Positions 8,002 through 17,109 of a stretch of DNA of 64,000 nt are shown here, one piece after another. Numbering within the stretch: position 1 is the first letter of the stretch; each line of letters starts with the position of its first letter. The DNA comes from Mucilaginibacter gracilis (GTDB lineage: Bacteria; Bacteroidota; Bacteroidia; Sphingobacteriales; Sphingobacteriaceae), in assembly GCF_003633615.1 (NCBI RefSeq), contig NZ_RBKU01000001.1, forward strand, positions 5,704,001 to 5,768,000, written 5' to 3'. Below the pieces are notes generated by a model. The model was not told the DNA's origin. It did not search any database and worked only from the letters and a program-made list of their open reading frames with translations. Both the position numbers and the translations under genes were made by a program.

Positions 8002-8823
8002 ATGAAAAACACTAAAAAAGTAATATTGGTTACAGGCGCATCGGCAGGTATGGGGTTAGAAATGGCTAAGGAGCTTTTGCACGATGGGCACACCGTTTAT
8101 GGTGCCGCCCGCCGGGTTAACCGTATGGACGGCATTAAAGCCTTGGGCGTTAAAATAATACCGCTTGATGTTACCAGCGAGGCCAGCATGGTTGCCGCCA
8201 TTAATCAAATTATTACTGCCGAGGGCCGTATAGATGTGCTGATAAACAACGCCGGTTTCGGCTCCTACGGGCCTATCGAAAATGTTTCTATAGCCGATGC
8301 AAAATACCAGTTGGATGTTAATGTTTTTGGTGCAGCCAGGTTAATGCAATTGGTTTTGCCGCACATGCGGAGCCGGCAATATGGGCGCATCATCAACATA
8401 TCGTCTATAGGTGGTAAGTTTGCTACCGCGCTGGGCGGCTGGTACCATGCCAGCAAGTTTGCTTTAGAGGCTTTGAGCGATAGCCTGCGCAACGAGGTGG
8501 AGCAGTTTGGTATTGATGTGGTGGTTATTGAACCCGGCGGCGTAAAAAGCGAATGGAGCAGTATTGCTGCCGATAACCTTAAAAAAAATACCGGCAATAT
8601 GGTTTATAATAGCCTGATGGATAGGTTTGATGCTGCCATTAAAAAAACGCAGGCCAATAACGCCGAGCCTATTGTTATTGTTAATTTGGTGCGCAAGGCC
8701 ATTGCGGCTAAAAAACCTAAAACACGCTATTCGGGCGGGTATATGGCCAAAGCGGCTTTGTTTATGCGCAAGATACTGCCCGACCGCCTTTTTGATAAAA
8801 TGCTGATGAGCCAGTTAAAATAA
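8002..8823 (+). CDS. Short-chain dehydrogenase/reductase
   Basis: Protein of 273 aa with a Rossmann fold: TGASAGMG nucleotide-binding motif at about residue 12, NNAG at about 84, catalytic Ser in the NISSIGG region and Tyr/Lys in YHASK. Classical SDR with an NAD(P)H cofactor; the substrate cannot be told. The AraC-type regulator gene follows after 23 bases and probably belongs with it. Confidence 0.9.
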   Translation: MKNTKKVILVTGASAGMGLEMAKELLHDGHTVYGAARRVNRMDGIKALGVKIIPLDVTSEASMVAAINQIITAEGRIDVLINNAGFGSYGPIENVSIADAKYQLDVNVFGAARLMQLVLPHMRSRQYGRIINISSIGGKFATALGGWYHASKFALEALSDSLRNEVEQFGIDVVVIEPGGVKSEWSSIAADNLKKNTGNMVYNSLMDRFDAAIKKTQANNAEPIVIVNLVRKAIAAKKPKTRYSGGYMAKAALFMRKILPDRLFDKMLMSQLK

Positions 8824-8846
8824 TGGGCTATATTTAGCATTTTAAA

Positions 8847-9650
8847 ATGGAACATAACAGCCATATACAGCTCAACAACTTGCTTTATGCCTGCGTTGCG
8901 CAAAAGCAGCGGGGCCATGAGCAATTTATAAACGAGCATGCCATTGGCTATGTGATGGCCGGCGAAACACACCTGCAAACCAATAACGGACTGCTTATTA
9001 TGAAGGCAGGTACTATGGGTTTGGTGCGGCGCAATCAGCTCATTAAATCGGTAAAAATACCGCCGCCGGGGGGCGAGTTTAAGTCGGTTAATATATTTTT
9101 AGATCAAAATTTTTTGAGGCGCTATAGTGCGGATAACAAACTGCCGCCTGCCCAAAAATACAGCGGCGATATGTTGGTTGAGCTTCCGCCCGACCCGTTT
9201 TTGAAGGGTTACTTTGATTCGCTGCTACCCTATTTTAACCAGGGCAAGCCTATAAAACCCGCCATGGCCGAACTTAAAACCTTAGAAGCCATTGAACTGC
9301 TGCTAACCCTCAACCCCCGGTTTAACGATTTTTTGTTTGACTTTAGCGAACCACACAAAATTGACCTTGAAGCCTACATGAACCAAAATTACATGTACAA
9401 CGTGCCTTCGGCGCAGTTTGCGCGACTTACGGGGCGCAGCCTGGCCGGCTTTAAGCGCGATTTTGAAAAAACATTTAAAACATCGCCGGGCCAATGGCTG
9501 CAACAAAAACGGCTTAACGAGGCTTACTATCAAATTAAGCAAATGGGCCAAAAGCCATCGGAAGTGTACCTTAATGTGGGGTTCGAAAACCTATCGCATT
9601 TTTCGTATGTGTTTAAAAAGGCTTTTGGCATTGCACCTTCCATGATATAA
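8847..9650 (+). CDS. AraC family transcriptional regulator
   Basis: Protein of 267 aa. The N-terminal half is a cupin-like effector domain (GYVMAGETHLQTNNG... with IMKAGTMGLV). The C-terminal ~100 residues form two helix-turn-helix units (AQFARLTGRSLAGFKRDFEK and SEVYLNVGFENLSHFSYVFK). Such proteins usually control neighbouring genes. A TATATTTA box lies 10 bases before the start, so it may have its own promoter besides read-through from the SDR gene. Confidence 0.9.
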   Translation: MEHNSHIQLNNLLYACVAQKQRGHEQFINEHAIGYVMAGETHLQTNNGLLIMKAGTMGLVRRNQLIKSVKIPPPGGEFKSVNIFLDQNFLRRYSADNKLPPAQKYSGDMLVELPPDPFLKGYFDSLLPYFNQGKPIKPAMAELKTLEAIELLLTLNPRFNDFLFDFSEPHKIDLEAYMNQNYMYNVPSAQFARLTGRSLAGFKRDFEKTFKTSPGQWLQQKRLNEAYYQIKQMGQKPSEVYLNVGFENLSHFSYVFKKAFGIAPSMI

Positions 9651-9661
9651 AATTTGCGCTT

Positions 9662-9991
9662 ATGGCTTTAATACGTTCGTTGTTTTTCTTTGTAATTGCC
9701 GGCTTGCTCGAAATTGGCGGCGGCTACCTAATATGGCTTTGGCTAAAGCAGGATAAGCCGCTTTGGTATGGCCTGGCTGGCAGCCTTATTTTAGCCGCCT
9801 ACGGCGTTGCTGCAACCATGCAAACCGCAAACTTTGGCCGCGTTTACGCTGCATACGGCGGTATATTTATTGTGCTGGCCCTGCTTTGGGCATGGAAGGT
9901 TGACGGCTTTAAACCCGACAGGTATGATATGATAGGTGCCCTGGTTGCCCTTATTGGTGCTTGTATTATTATTTATATGCCGCGTAAATAA
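9662..9991 (+). CDS. YnfA family (UPF0060) small membrane protein
   Basis: Protein of 109 aa with four membrane helices, the usual size and layout of the YnfA/UPF0060 family. Typical family features are the GLLEIGGGYLIW N-terminus and the AAYGGIFIVLALLWAW segment. Members resemble small multidrug exporters, but the function is unclear. It starts 11 bases after the AraC stop, so the three genes SDR-AraC-YnfA may be one operon. Confidence 0.9.
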   Translation: MALIRSLFFFVIAGLLEIGGGYLIWLWLKQDKPLWYGLAGSLILAAYGVAATMQTANFGRVYAAYGGIFIVLALLWAWKVDGFKPDRYDMIGALVALIGACIIIYMPRK

Positions 9992-10007
9992 GGGCATTTA
10001 CACCATT

Positions 10008-12608
10008 TTATCCCCGCTGTAGCGGAAGTGAGAAGCAAAAGGTTGAGCCCTGGCCTTCTATGCTGTTTACCCAAATTTTACCGCCTTCGCGTTTGATAAT
10101 TTCGGATGAGATGTATAGCCCCAGGCCCAGGCCGGGGAAGGTATGTTCTTTATCTCCGCTTACGCGGTAAAACTGTTCAAAAACTTTGCCCAGCTTGTCT
10201 TTAGCTATGCCTATACCAAAATCTCGCACGCAAACCTCTACCGTTCCATCCACAATTTTCGAGCTGATGATAATCTCGTCGCTGCCGGGCGAGTATTTAA
10301 TGGCATTGGTTATGAGGTTAATAAGCACCTGCCCTATCCTATCTTTATCGGCATAAATTTGCGTTTCCGAGTTAAGGTCTTCAATCAGCGTGTGTTTAGT
10401 AGTGGTGCGTTGCAGTTCTTCAATCACTTCCTGTAACATGCGGTTAAAATCAAACCAGCTTTGGTGAAACTGCAACCTTCCGGATGTTATTTTAGTAACG
10501 TCGAGCAAATCCTCAATCAGCACGGTTAGGCGGTTTATCTGCACGTCCATTTTGCTTATCATAAACGCCTCTTTTACGTCGCCTTTTTTGCGCATAATGC
10601 TTTCAAGCAGTTGGGCGTAGGCTTTAATGCTGGTTACGGGCGTTTTTAACTCATGGCTGGCAATGCCAATAAAATCATCCTTTTGCCTTTGCAGTTGTTT
10701 AAGCTCGGTAATATCAACACAGGCACCTATATAGCCCGAAAAGTTACCTTCGGCATCGTACTGCGGGTTGCCGGTGCAAATAATATGGCGTAGCTGGCCG
10801 CCTGTGTGCTGTATCCTAAACTGGCTCTCGTGAAACTTGCGTTGGGCAAAATCGGCAATTAAGTTGGCGGCAGCCTCATCCCTGTCTTCGGTAACAACGG
10901 CATTGAGCCAGCCTGTGCCCAGTTGCGCCTCAAGTGGCTGGCCGGTCCAGTTAATCCATACCTCGTTTACGTAAGTAATCATGCTGTTGGCATCCGTCAT
11001 CCAAAGGGCGGCGGGGGCGGCAATTGTAATGTTACGGAATAGTTGTTCGCTTTGCGCCAAGGCCTGCCGGGCGGCCTTTTCGGCGCGTATATCGCGCGTA
11101 ACAGATGCAAAACCAATGGCTTCGCCGGTATCCGCGTCGGTTACCTTAAAGCCGTTTAGCCAAACCGGTATGGCTTCGCCTGTTTTAAAGTGGCGGTAGT
11201 TAACCTCGCCTGCCCAGCCACCACTTTCGCGCATAGCCGGGCGTGCTTCTTTTTCCAGTATCTGCAGGGCATCGGGCATAAAATAATCACTGCTGTGCCT
11301 GTAGCACTCTTCAATGCTATCGGCACCCATCATTTTCATGCCGGCCTGGTTCATGTAAATTACAAAACCTTCAGGGTTGGTAACGCCAATCAGGTCGGCA
11401 CTGTTTTCAACCACGGTTATTAACTTTTGTTGTTCTTTCCGGGCCTCAATTTCGGCGCGCATATCGCGCACAACCGTGGCGCGGCCTATGGGTTGCTCGG
11501 TTAAGGGGTCTTTTATTAAAAGGGAATTTATCCAGCCGGGTATACATTCGCCTGTTTTTTTATTGCGATAGTTTAATTTGCCGCTCCACCTGCCGTGTTT
11601 TAACATTTGGGGCAATATTACGTTTTGCACCGTAGCAAATTCATGGGGCATAAGGAAACTGTAGCCTTCGTTGTGGCCATAATCATTGCTATCAAAGCCC
11701 GTCATTTTTTTACCAGCTTCGTTAATATAGGTAAACTTGCCGTCCCAGGTTGTGAGGCTTATCGAGTCGGAACTGTTTTCTATCAAAAACAATAATTTTT
11801 GCTGTTCATCGCGGGTGCTAATTTCGGGCGTAATATCAACTATGGTGCCAGCAAAGCGGTAAGGTTTGCTATGCTCATCAAAATAAGCGCGGCCCTTGCA
11901 GCGTACCCATTTTAACGTGTTACTGCCAACCGTGCGGAAAGACACATCGTAGCTTTCTTTTAAAAGGGGGTTAATGGCGTTCATTACGGCAATATCAACG
12001 CGGGGCATATCATCAGGATGTATATAGTTTAAAACATCCTCGTAACGTGCATCATCGTCTTTCGGGAAGCCAAAAAGTTCTTTACACCTGTCGTCCCAGG
12101 TTATCAGGTTGTTAAGCAGGTCAAGGTCCCAGGTGCCCATTTCGGCGGCATCAAGGGCAAAGCGTGTACGGTCTTCGGCGGCTTGCAGTTTTTTGCGGGT
12201 AAGCACCAGGTCGGTAACGTCGGTTGCGGTATTTAAAACGCCCCAAACTTTACCTTCGGGAGTTTTTAGGGGTTTGTAAGTAAAGTTAAAATAAAAATCG
12301 GTAAGCTGGCCGTTGGCTAATAGGCGCACCAAATCTTCGGAGGCCTCGTAGGCAATGCCGGTGGTAAACACATCATCAAGCAATTTAAAAAAGGGCTGCC
12401 CTTCCAGCTCGGGCAGGGCCTGGCTAAAGGTTTTACCAATTATGCTGCGGTCTTTCCCCCAAATATTTAAAATGCTATCGTTAACCACACGGATAACCAT
12501 TTCGCGGCCAACGTATAAACCCACCGGCGAAGGCGATTCTTCAATTATTGTACGAAAAATATTTTCGCTATAAGCAGCAAATTCTTCGGCTCCGGTGTTT
12601 ATTTCCAT
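10008..12608 (-). CDS. Hybrid-free sensor histidine kinase with five PAS domains
   Basis: Protein of 866 aa without membrane segments, so a cytoplasmic sensor. Five PAS/PAC units follow each other (about residues 15-140, 150-270, 275-395, 397-520, 523-635), then HisKA with the phospho-acceptor His in SHELKTPVTS (about 647), and a complete ATPase domain: N box QVLINLITNAIKYSP, G1 DFGIGIAKDKLG, F box FEQFYRV, G2 GLGLGLYISSEI. No receiver domain and no response regulator gene nearby, so it is an orphan kinase. PAS3 and PAS4 are similar to each other (RDMRAE/RDIRAE ends), which points to internal duplication. Confidence 0.93.
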   Translation of the reverse strand: MEINTGAEEFAAYSENIFRTIIEESPSPVGLYVGREMVIRVVNDSILNIWGKDRSIIGKTFSQALPELEGQPFFKLLDDVFTTGIAYEASEDLVRLLANGQLTDFYFNFTYKPLKTPEGKVWGVLNTATDVTDLVLTRKKLQAAEDRTRFALDAAEMGTWDLDLLNNLITWDDRCKELFGFPKDDDARYEDVLNYIHPDDMPRVDIAVMNAINPLLKESYDVSFRTVGSNTLKWVRCKGRAYFDEHSKPYRFAGTIVDITPEISTRDEQQKLLFLIENSSDSISLTTWDGKFTYINEAGKKMTGFDSNDYGHNEGYSFLMPHEFATVQNVILPQMLKHGRWSGKLNYRNKKTGECIPGWINSLLIKDPLTEQPIGRATVVRDMRAEIEARKEQQKLITVVENSADLIGVTNPEGFVIYMNQAGMKMMGADSIEECYRHSSDYFMPDALQILEKEARPAMRESGGWAGEVNYRHFKTGEAIPVWLNGFKVTDADTGEAIGFASVTRDIRAEKAARQALAQSEQLFRNITIAAPAALWMTDANSMITYVNEVWINWTGQPLEAQLGTGWLNAVVTEDRDEAAANLIADFAQRKFHESQFRIQHTGGQLRHIICTGNPQYDAEGNFSGYIGACVDITELKQLQRQKDDFIGIASHELKTPVTSIKAYAQLLESIMRKKGDVKEAFMISKMDVQINRLTVLIEDLLDVTKITSGRLQFHQSWFDFNRMLQEVIEELQRTTTKHTLIEDLNSETQIYADKDRIGQVLINLITNAIKYSPGSDEIIISSKIVDGTVEVCVRDFGIGIAKDKLGKVFEQFYRVSGDKEHTFPGLGLGLYISSEIIKREGGKIWVNSIEGQGSTFCFSLPLQRG

Positions 12609-12621
12609 TAGTGTTAATAGC

Positions 12622-12649
12622 CAAAAATAACAATTTTGCTTATCAGCAA
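12622..12649 (-). promoter_or_regulatory. Promoter of the PAS histidine kinase gene
   Basis: On the minus strand TATTTTTG (12629-12622) matches the TAnnTTTG -7 box. A TTG lies 17 bases further upstream, two bases short of the ideal spacing. The box is 13 bases from the start codon. Confidence 0.45.
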
Positions 12650-12723
12650 GTTAATATTTACTAATTGTTAACAACAATTTTATTTTTTGGTTTGGCACAT
12701 CAGGAAAATAAAACAGGCAAACA

Positions 12724-12754
12724 TTTGCCAATACGCAGCCAAAAAATATTTTTG
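12724..12754 (+). promoter_or_regulatory. Promoter of the DUF1223/cytochrome/molybdo-enzyme operon
   Basis: TTTG (12724-12727), then exactly 19 bases, then TATTTTTG (12747-12754): a full match to the Bacteroidetes promoter consensus. Transcription would start near 12760. This argues for the DUF1223 start at 12821 and against a longer frame that begins upstream of this promoter. Confidence 0.7.
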
Positions 12755-12820
12755 CTTTTGTTTGTAAGGATAGGCTTTTGTTTGCTACTAAGCGTTAAAA
12801 TAACAACAACATTCACCAGC

Positions 12821-13591
12821 ATGAAAGCCTTTAAAATATTGATGTTTTGCACCCTTGCACTGCTTATTATACCCGCAGTTTACGCCTTTAAAAACAAAGC
12901 CAACCAAAATAAAATACCCCAAAACGGTTTTGCGGTAGTTGAATTATTTACATCGGAAGGGTGCTCGAGCTGCCCGCCGGCGGATGAGCTGGTGGCCAAA
13001 ATACTTAAAGAAGATAGCACCAAACCCATTTACATTTTAAGCTACCATGTTGATTATTGGAACCACCTGGGCTGGAAGGATGAGTTTAGCAAAGCCCAAT
13101 ACTCCGACAGGCAACGCCGGTATGCACAATGGTTAAAACTGAGCCAAATTTACACTCCCCAAATTGTGGTAAACGGCACAACGGAGTTTGTAGGATCAAA
13201 CGAGCAGGCTTTGCGGGGCGCAACACAAATGGCTTTTAAAAAAACCAATAACCTTATGCCGGTATTAAGCAACGTGCATTTTACAGCCACTGGGCTTAGT
13301 TTGCAATACCCCGCCATGGCCGGTGCCGCTAATTGCAGCCTGCTGATAGCTTTTGTACAAAACAGCGCCCAAACCAATGTAAAAAGCGGCGAAAACGGCG
13401 GCCATATTTTAAACCATGTTAATATTGTGCGCAGCCTTAATACCATTAGCATACGCAACCAGGGCGGCCCGCAAACTGTTGAGCTGCCTGCGGGCTTTAA
13501 CGCTAAAACCTGGCAGGTGGTAGCCTTTGTACAAAATAATAGTACGGGCCAAATATTATCAGCACAAAACATTGTATCTTCGGTAGTGTAA
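12821..13591 (+). CDS. DUF1223 family thioredoxin-like exported protein
   Basis: Protein of 256 aa from MKAFKIL. A signal peptide is followed by the family motif FTSEGCSSCPPADELVAKI, where C-S-S-C is a thioredoxin-type redox pair, and later DYWNHLGWKDEFS and YTPQIVVNG, all typical of DUF1223. The longer possible start at 12665 lies before the promoter and is rejected. The cytochrome gene begins 6 bases after the stop, so the three genes are probably one redox unit in the envelope. The function of DUF1223 is not established. Confidence 0.88.
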   Translation: MKAFKILMFCTLALLIIPAVYAFKNKANQNKIPQNGFAVVELFTSEGCSSCPPADELVAKILKEDSTKPIYILSYHVDYWNHLGWKDEFSKAQYSDRQRRYAQWLKLSQIYTPQIVVNGTTEFVGSNEQALRGATQMAFKKTNNLMPVLSNVHFTATGLSLQYPAMAGAANCSLLIAFVQNSAQTNVKSGENGGHILNHVNIVRSLNTISIRNQGGPQTVELPAGFNAKTWQVVAFVQNNSTGQILSAQNIVSSVV

Positions 13592-13597
13592 CCAATT

Positions 13598-14317
13598 ATG
13601 ATAAAAGTGAAAAAAATTAAAGAAAAACATTCGCTTGCTATGCGCTGGTTTCATTGGGTAAATTTCCCGGTGCTTACCATTATGATATGGAGCGGCATGC
13701 TTATTTATTGGGGTAACGATGTTTACAAAATACAAATAGGCAATAACACGCTGTTTAACTTTTTTCCGGAAGGCTTTTACAAGTTTTTCCACTTTAGCGG
13801 CAGGCTTGCCGAGGGTATGGCGTTTCACTTTTTTTTAATGTGGTTTTTTACCCTTAACGGCTTTTTTTATGTGGTGTACACCATCATATCCGGCGAGTGG
13901 CGCGATTTGGTTCCGGAGAAGAAATCGTTTAGAGAGGCCTGGCTTGTTTTACTGCACGATTTGCATATCCGCAAAAGCGCACCGCCACAAGGCAAATACA
14001 ACGCGGCCCAGCGCATAGCCTACACCGCAATTATTGTAATGGGTTTTGGTTCGCTGGTTACCGGTTTGGCCATTTACAAACCGGTACAGTTTAACTGGCT
14101 TTGTTTTTTATGCGGCGGCTACCGCCTGGCGCGCATATTCCATTTTGCGTTAACTTTGGGCTACTGCCTTTTTTTTGTGATACATATTGTACAGGTAATA
14201 CTGGCGGGCTGGCGCAACTTCCGGTCGGTAATTACAGGGTTTGATGTTGTTGACGATGATAAACCCCAACCCGTTATTCATACTAATTTAGCAACCGAAG
14301 ATGGAACAGCCAGTTAA
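13598..14317 (+). CDS. Membrane b-type cytochrome (cytochrome b561 / YedZ role)
   Basis: Protein of 239 aa with four to five membrane helices. Histidines in helix positions suit two b-hemes: RWFHWVNF, KFFHFSGRLAEGMAFHFFLMW, RIFHFALTLGYCLFFVIHIVQV. This is the di-heme cytochrome b561 type found with molybdo-oxidoreductases. The gene overlaps the next one by 17 bases. It probably passes electrons between the quinone pool and the molybdopterin enzyme. Confidence 0.85.
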   Translation: MIKVKKIKEKHSLAMRWFHWVNFPVLTIMIWSGMLIYWGNDVYKIQIGNNTLFNFFPEGFYKFFHFSGRLAEGMAFHFFLMWFFTLNGFFYVVYTIISGEWRDLVPEKKSFREAWLVLLHDLHIRKSAPPQGKYNAAQRIAYTAIIVMGFGSLVTGLAIYKPVQFNWLCFLCGGYRLARIFHFALTLGYCLFFVIHIVQVILAGWRNFRSVITGFDVVDDDKPQPVIHTNLATEDGTAS

Positions 14318-15131
14318 CCAACCCGACGAAACGCCGCAAGCTAAACCGGATGTAAACCCAACGCCTACCGAGGGGAAATTGCTTACCGATAAACAAATTA
14401 AACGGCGCACCTTTATTGCCTTTGGTAGCTTTGTTGCCTTGCAGGCTACAGCGTATTTTGGCTGGCGCAAGCTCTATACATCGGCAAATGAGGTGCCTAC
14501 TGCTACCGCAGGCGCGCACAAGCCCCTGCGCCGCGCACTAAACCAAACCGAACTTTTTTTTAGGCGGCTGTTTTACAGCAATAACCACCTGGTTAAAACC
14601 TACCCTAAAGAAATGGCTGCCAAACAGGTGCGCCATAACAGCGATATTGGCCTTGAAGGCAAGTTTGACCCTGCCGATTGGAAACTGCAAATACAACGCG
14701 CCCCCGGCGATATTTTAACCGTTACCCTTGACGAGCTAAAGGCCCTGCCCAAAACAGAAATTATTTTTGATTTTAAATGTGTTGAAGGTTGGGACCAGAT
14801 ACAACACTGGGGCGGTGTAAAGTTTACCGACTTTGTAACGCATTTCAAATTGGATAAACTAGCCCAAATGGAGTACATTGGTATGACCACTCCCGACAAA
14901 AAATATTACATTGGCCTTGATACCCCAAGTGCCATGCACCCCCAAACTATTTTGGCTTACGAGATGAACGACAAACCCCTGCCGCCAAACCACGGCGCAC
15001 CGTTAAGGCTCATCATCCCGGTTAAGTATGGTATTAAAAATTTGAAACGCATTGCCAACATTACCTTCAGCAACACCCGCCCACCCGATTACTGGGCCGA
15101 ACGGGGCTACGACTATTATTCGGGACTTTAG
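14301..15131 (+). CDS. Molybdopterin-dependent oxidoreductase (sulfite oxidase / YedY-like)
   Basis: Protein of 276 aa. The N-terminus has a twin-arginine-like signal or anchor (KRRTFIAFGSF, about residues 33-43), fitting export of a folded cofactor enzyme by Tat. The catalytic domain has the Mo-ligand cysteine in DFKCVEGW (about residue 157) and the SUOX-family parts WGGVKFTDF, DTPSAMHPQTILAYEMN and HGAPLRLIIPVKYGIKN. Paired with the membrane cytochrome. This resembles MsrPQ (repair of oxidised methionine), but the cytochrome is of another family, so the substrate is open. Confidence 0.88.
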   Translation: MEQPVNQPDETPQAKPDVNPTPTEGKLLTDKQIKRRTFIAFGSFVALQATAYFGWRKLYTSANEVPTATAGAHKPLRRALNQTELFFRRLFYSNNHLVKTYPKEMAAKQVRHNSDIGLEGKFDPADWKLQIQRAPGDILTVTLDELKALPKTEIIFDFKCVEGWDQIQHWGGVKFTDFVTHFKLDKLAQMEYIGMTTPDKKYYIGLDTPSAMHPQTILAYEMNDKPLPPNHGAPLRLIIPVKYGIKNLKRIANITFSNTRPPDYWAERGYDYYSGL

Positions 15132-15510
15132 GTGTTAATGATTGAAGGATTGAATGAGTGAGTGGCTGAGTTATTGAGTGATTGAATGAATGAGTGAGCG
15201 AATGAACGATTGCTTCGGTTTCATTTCTCTCTCAAGACGTTATTTTAAAAACAGTGTCATTGCGAGGCACGAAGCAACCGCACACTGGCAGGGCCGCAAT
15301 GCAAGCCTAACATGCCTCCGTGCGGTTGCTTCGTGCCTCGCAATGACAAAATTATATTTCAATAATTCAGCCCTTCAATCACTCAATAATTCAATCATTC
15401 AATAACTCAATCATTCAATAACTCAATCATTCAATAACTCAATAACTCACTCATTCAATAACCCAATCATTCAATAAATCAATCACTCAATCCTTCAATC
15501 ATTAAACACT
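15132..15510. repeat. Nested inverted repeat with ATTGAATG-type arms
   Basis: The left arm (15132-15208) begins directly at the stop codon of the molybdo-enzyme gene and is made of degenerate 8-base units (ATTGAATG, AGTGAGTG, ATTGAGTG). The right arm (about 15360-15510) is the reverse complement in style (CATTCAAT, AACTCAATC) and reaches the stop of the MFS gene. The outermost 20 or so bases of both arms (TTAATGATTGAAGGATTGA) match. The core palindrome sits in the middle. The genes on both sides converge on it. Confidence 0.8.
15256..15347. repeat. Palindromic repeat, GTCATTGCGAG family, copy 3
   Basis: Nearly symmetrical: GTCATTGCGAGGCACGAAGC at one end and its complement at the other (GCTTCGTGCCTCGCAATGAC). 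Located between two convergent genes. May act as a two-way transcription stop or RNA-stabilising hairpin (inference). Confidence 0.85.
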
Positions 15511-16735
15511 AATGCATCACAACTGCGGTGCCTTCGGTTACTTCAACTTTGTTTTTTATCATGCGGCGGCCAAGTAGCAGTATGCCGAGTGCAAGTACCG
15601 ATGTGGCACCCATTATGGCGGCAAGCGGCACTGCGGTGTGGTTGTTAAGTTTGCTTACTCCGAAAGATGTTAGCGCGCCTATGCCCAGTTGCAATGCTCC
15701 CATTAATGCCGATGCACTACCTGCATTTTTGCTGAACGGTGCCAGCGTTAAAGCCGATGCATTGGAGCTGATAAAGCCAAGGCAGCTTAAAAATATAAAT
15801 ATAAAAAACAGGTTGCCAGCCAAACCAAGCCAACCGTTTACCGATGCAAAAACAAATATTACGCCCGATATGGTTTGCACCGTAAGCGCGGCTTTTAACA
15901 ATTGCTCGCTTTTGTAATAACGCATGGCCATGCTGTTAACCTGACTAAAGCCTATAAACCCCGCAGCCATACAGGCAAATATTACCGTGAACATGTTTTT
16001 ACTAACGTGATAAATATCGATAAGTACCAGCGGCGCGCCCGATACATAGGCAAATAATCCCGAAAAGGCTATTGCACCTGCAAAGGCGTAGGTATAAAAT
16101 TGCGGCACCTTGAGCACCATAATAAAATTATTGATGATGGGCAGCGGTTTTAGCGATATAGCGGTATCGGGCTTGTAAGTTTCGGGTAGTTTAAATATAA
16201 CGGCCAACAGCACCAAAAGGGTTATGCCGGCCAGCGTTGCAAAAATAGACTGCCAGCCAAAATAGGTTGTTAGCAAACCGCCAACCATAGGTGCCAATAA
16301 CGGCGAAAGCCCCACAACCAGCATCAGTAACGAAAATACTTTGGCGTTATCCTGCACCGGAAATAAATCGCGCACCATGGCTACCGATGCTACCGCGGCG
16401 GCGCAACTGCCTATGGCTTCAACAAAGCGCAGTATAATTAAATCGTTTGCCGAGCGTGCGGCCATGCAACCTATAGATGCTATAATGTATAACGATAAAC
16501 CTATGTAAAGCGGCTTTTTGCGTCCAAACCTATCCAGCAACGGCCCGTAAAGCAATTGGCCGGCAGCCAGGCCAATAAAAAAACTAGCCAGCGAAAGGCC
16601 AATCTGGCTGGTGGTGGTATGCAAATCGGCAGCTATGGCATCGTAACTGGGCAGGTACATATCGATAGAAAACGGACCAATGGCGGTTAAAAAACCTAAA
16701 ACAAGTATCCGGAAAAAGTATTCGTTTTTTGTCAT
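15509..16735 (-). CDS. Bcr/CflA family multidrug efflux MFS transporter
   Basis: Protein of 408 aa with 12 membrane helices. Family signatures: GPFSIDMYLPSY at the N-terminus, the loop motif GPLLDRFGRKKPL after helix 2, and R-F-V-E-A-I-G in helix 4. Proton-driven export of drugs is the known role of the family; the substrate here is unknown. The stop lies at the edge of the nested repeat. Confidence 0.92.
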   Translation of the reverse strand: MTKNEYFFRILVLGFLTAIGPFSIDMYLPSYDAIAADLHTTTSQIGLSLASFFIGLAAGQLLYGPLLDRFGRKKPLYIGLSLYIIASIGCMAARSANDLIILRFVEAIGSCAAAVASVAMVRDLFPVQDNAKVFSLLMLVVGLSPLLAPMVGGLLTTYFGWQSIFATLAGITLLVLLAVIFKLPETYKPDTAISLKPLPIINNFIMVLKVPQFYTYAFAGAIAFSGLFAYVSGAPLVLIDIYHVSKNMFTVIFACMAAGFIGFSQVNSMAMRYYKSEQLLKAALTVQTISGVIFVFASVNGWLGLAGNLFFIFIFLSCLGFISSNASALTLAPFSKNAGSASALMGALQLGIGALTSFGVSKLNNHTAVPLAAIMGATSVLALGILLLGRRMIKNKVEVTEGTAVVMH

Positions 16736-16850
16736 GCGTAAATAGTAGGAAGATGGGCAATCAGCGCCTTACCTGCCAAACGTGGCTTTGCAGGCCTGCG
16801 GGGCAAATATCGCCAATATTGTTTTTGTTATCATGAATAAATTGTAATGT

Positions 16851-17066
16851 TTAGCCAACCGTGCCGGCATACTCTTGCTGCAACACCCGCAGGCATTGGG
16901 CGCACAGGCAGCCATCATACAGTTCGCTAACGTATTGCACCTCGTTAATGGTAAGGGCAACAGCACTGCACTGGCACTGTGTAAACTTATTAGCCTTACA
17001 CTCAAACGCGGTACTGCACCGCTCGCAGCGTATAATTTCGTGTTTGGTTGTTTGGGTGGCTTGCAT
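16851..17066 (-). CDS. Cysteine-rich CWC-type small protein
   Basis: Protein of 71 aa with 8 cysteines: CERC, an isolated Cys, CQC and CLCAQC. The order and spacing fit the cysteine-rich CWC family, although the name-giving C-W-C is C-Q-C here. Probably a small zinc-binding protein, function unknown. It is on the same strand as the MFS gene and 115 bases ahead of it. Two other frames overlap it, but neither has a plausible protein. Confidence 0.75.
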   Translation of the reverse strand: MQATQTTKHEIIRCERCSTAFECKANKFTQCQCSAVALTINEVQYVSELYDGCLCAQCLRVLQQEYAGTVG

Positions 17067-17109
17067 TACCGCAAAGGTAATTATTGAAATTTAGAATGAG
17101 TGTCAAATT

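Noticed and set aside
12665..12820. Longer N-terminus for the DUF1223 protein
   Set aside because: The start lies upstream of a near-perfect promoter, and the signal peptide begins at 12821.
15190..15405. 71-aa frame in the nested repeat at 15.2 kb
   Set aside because: Low-complexity translation of the repeat arms and core.
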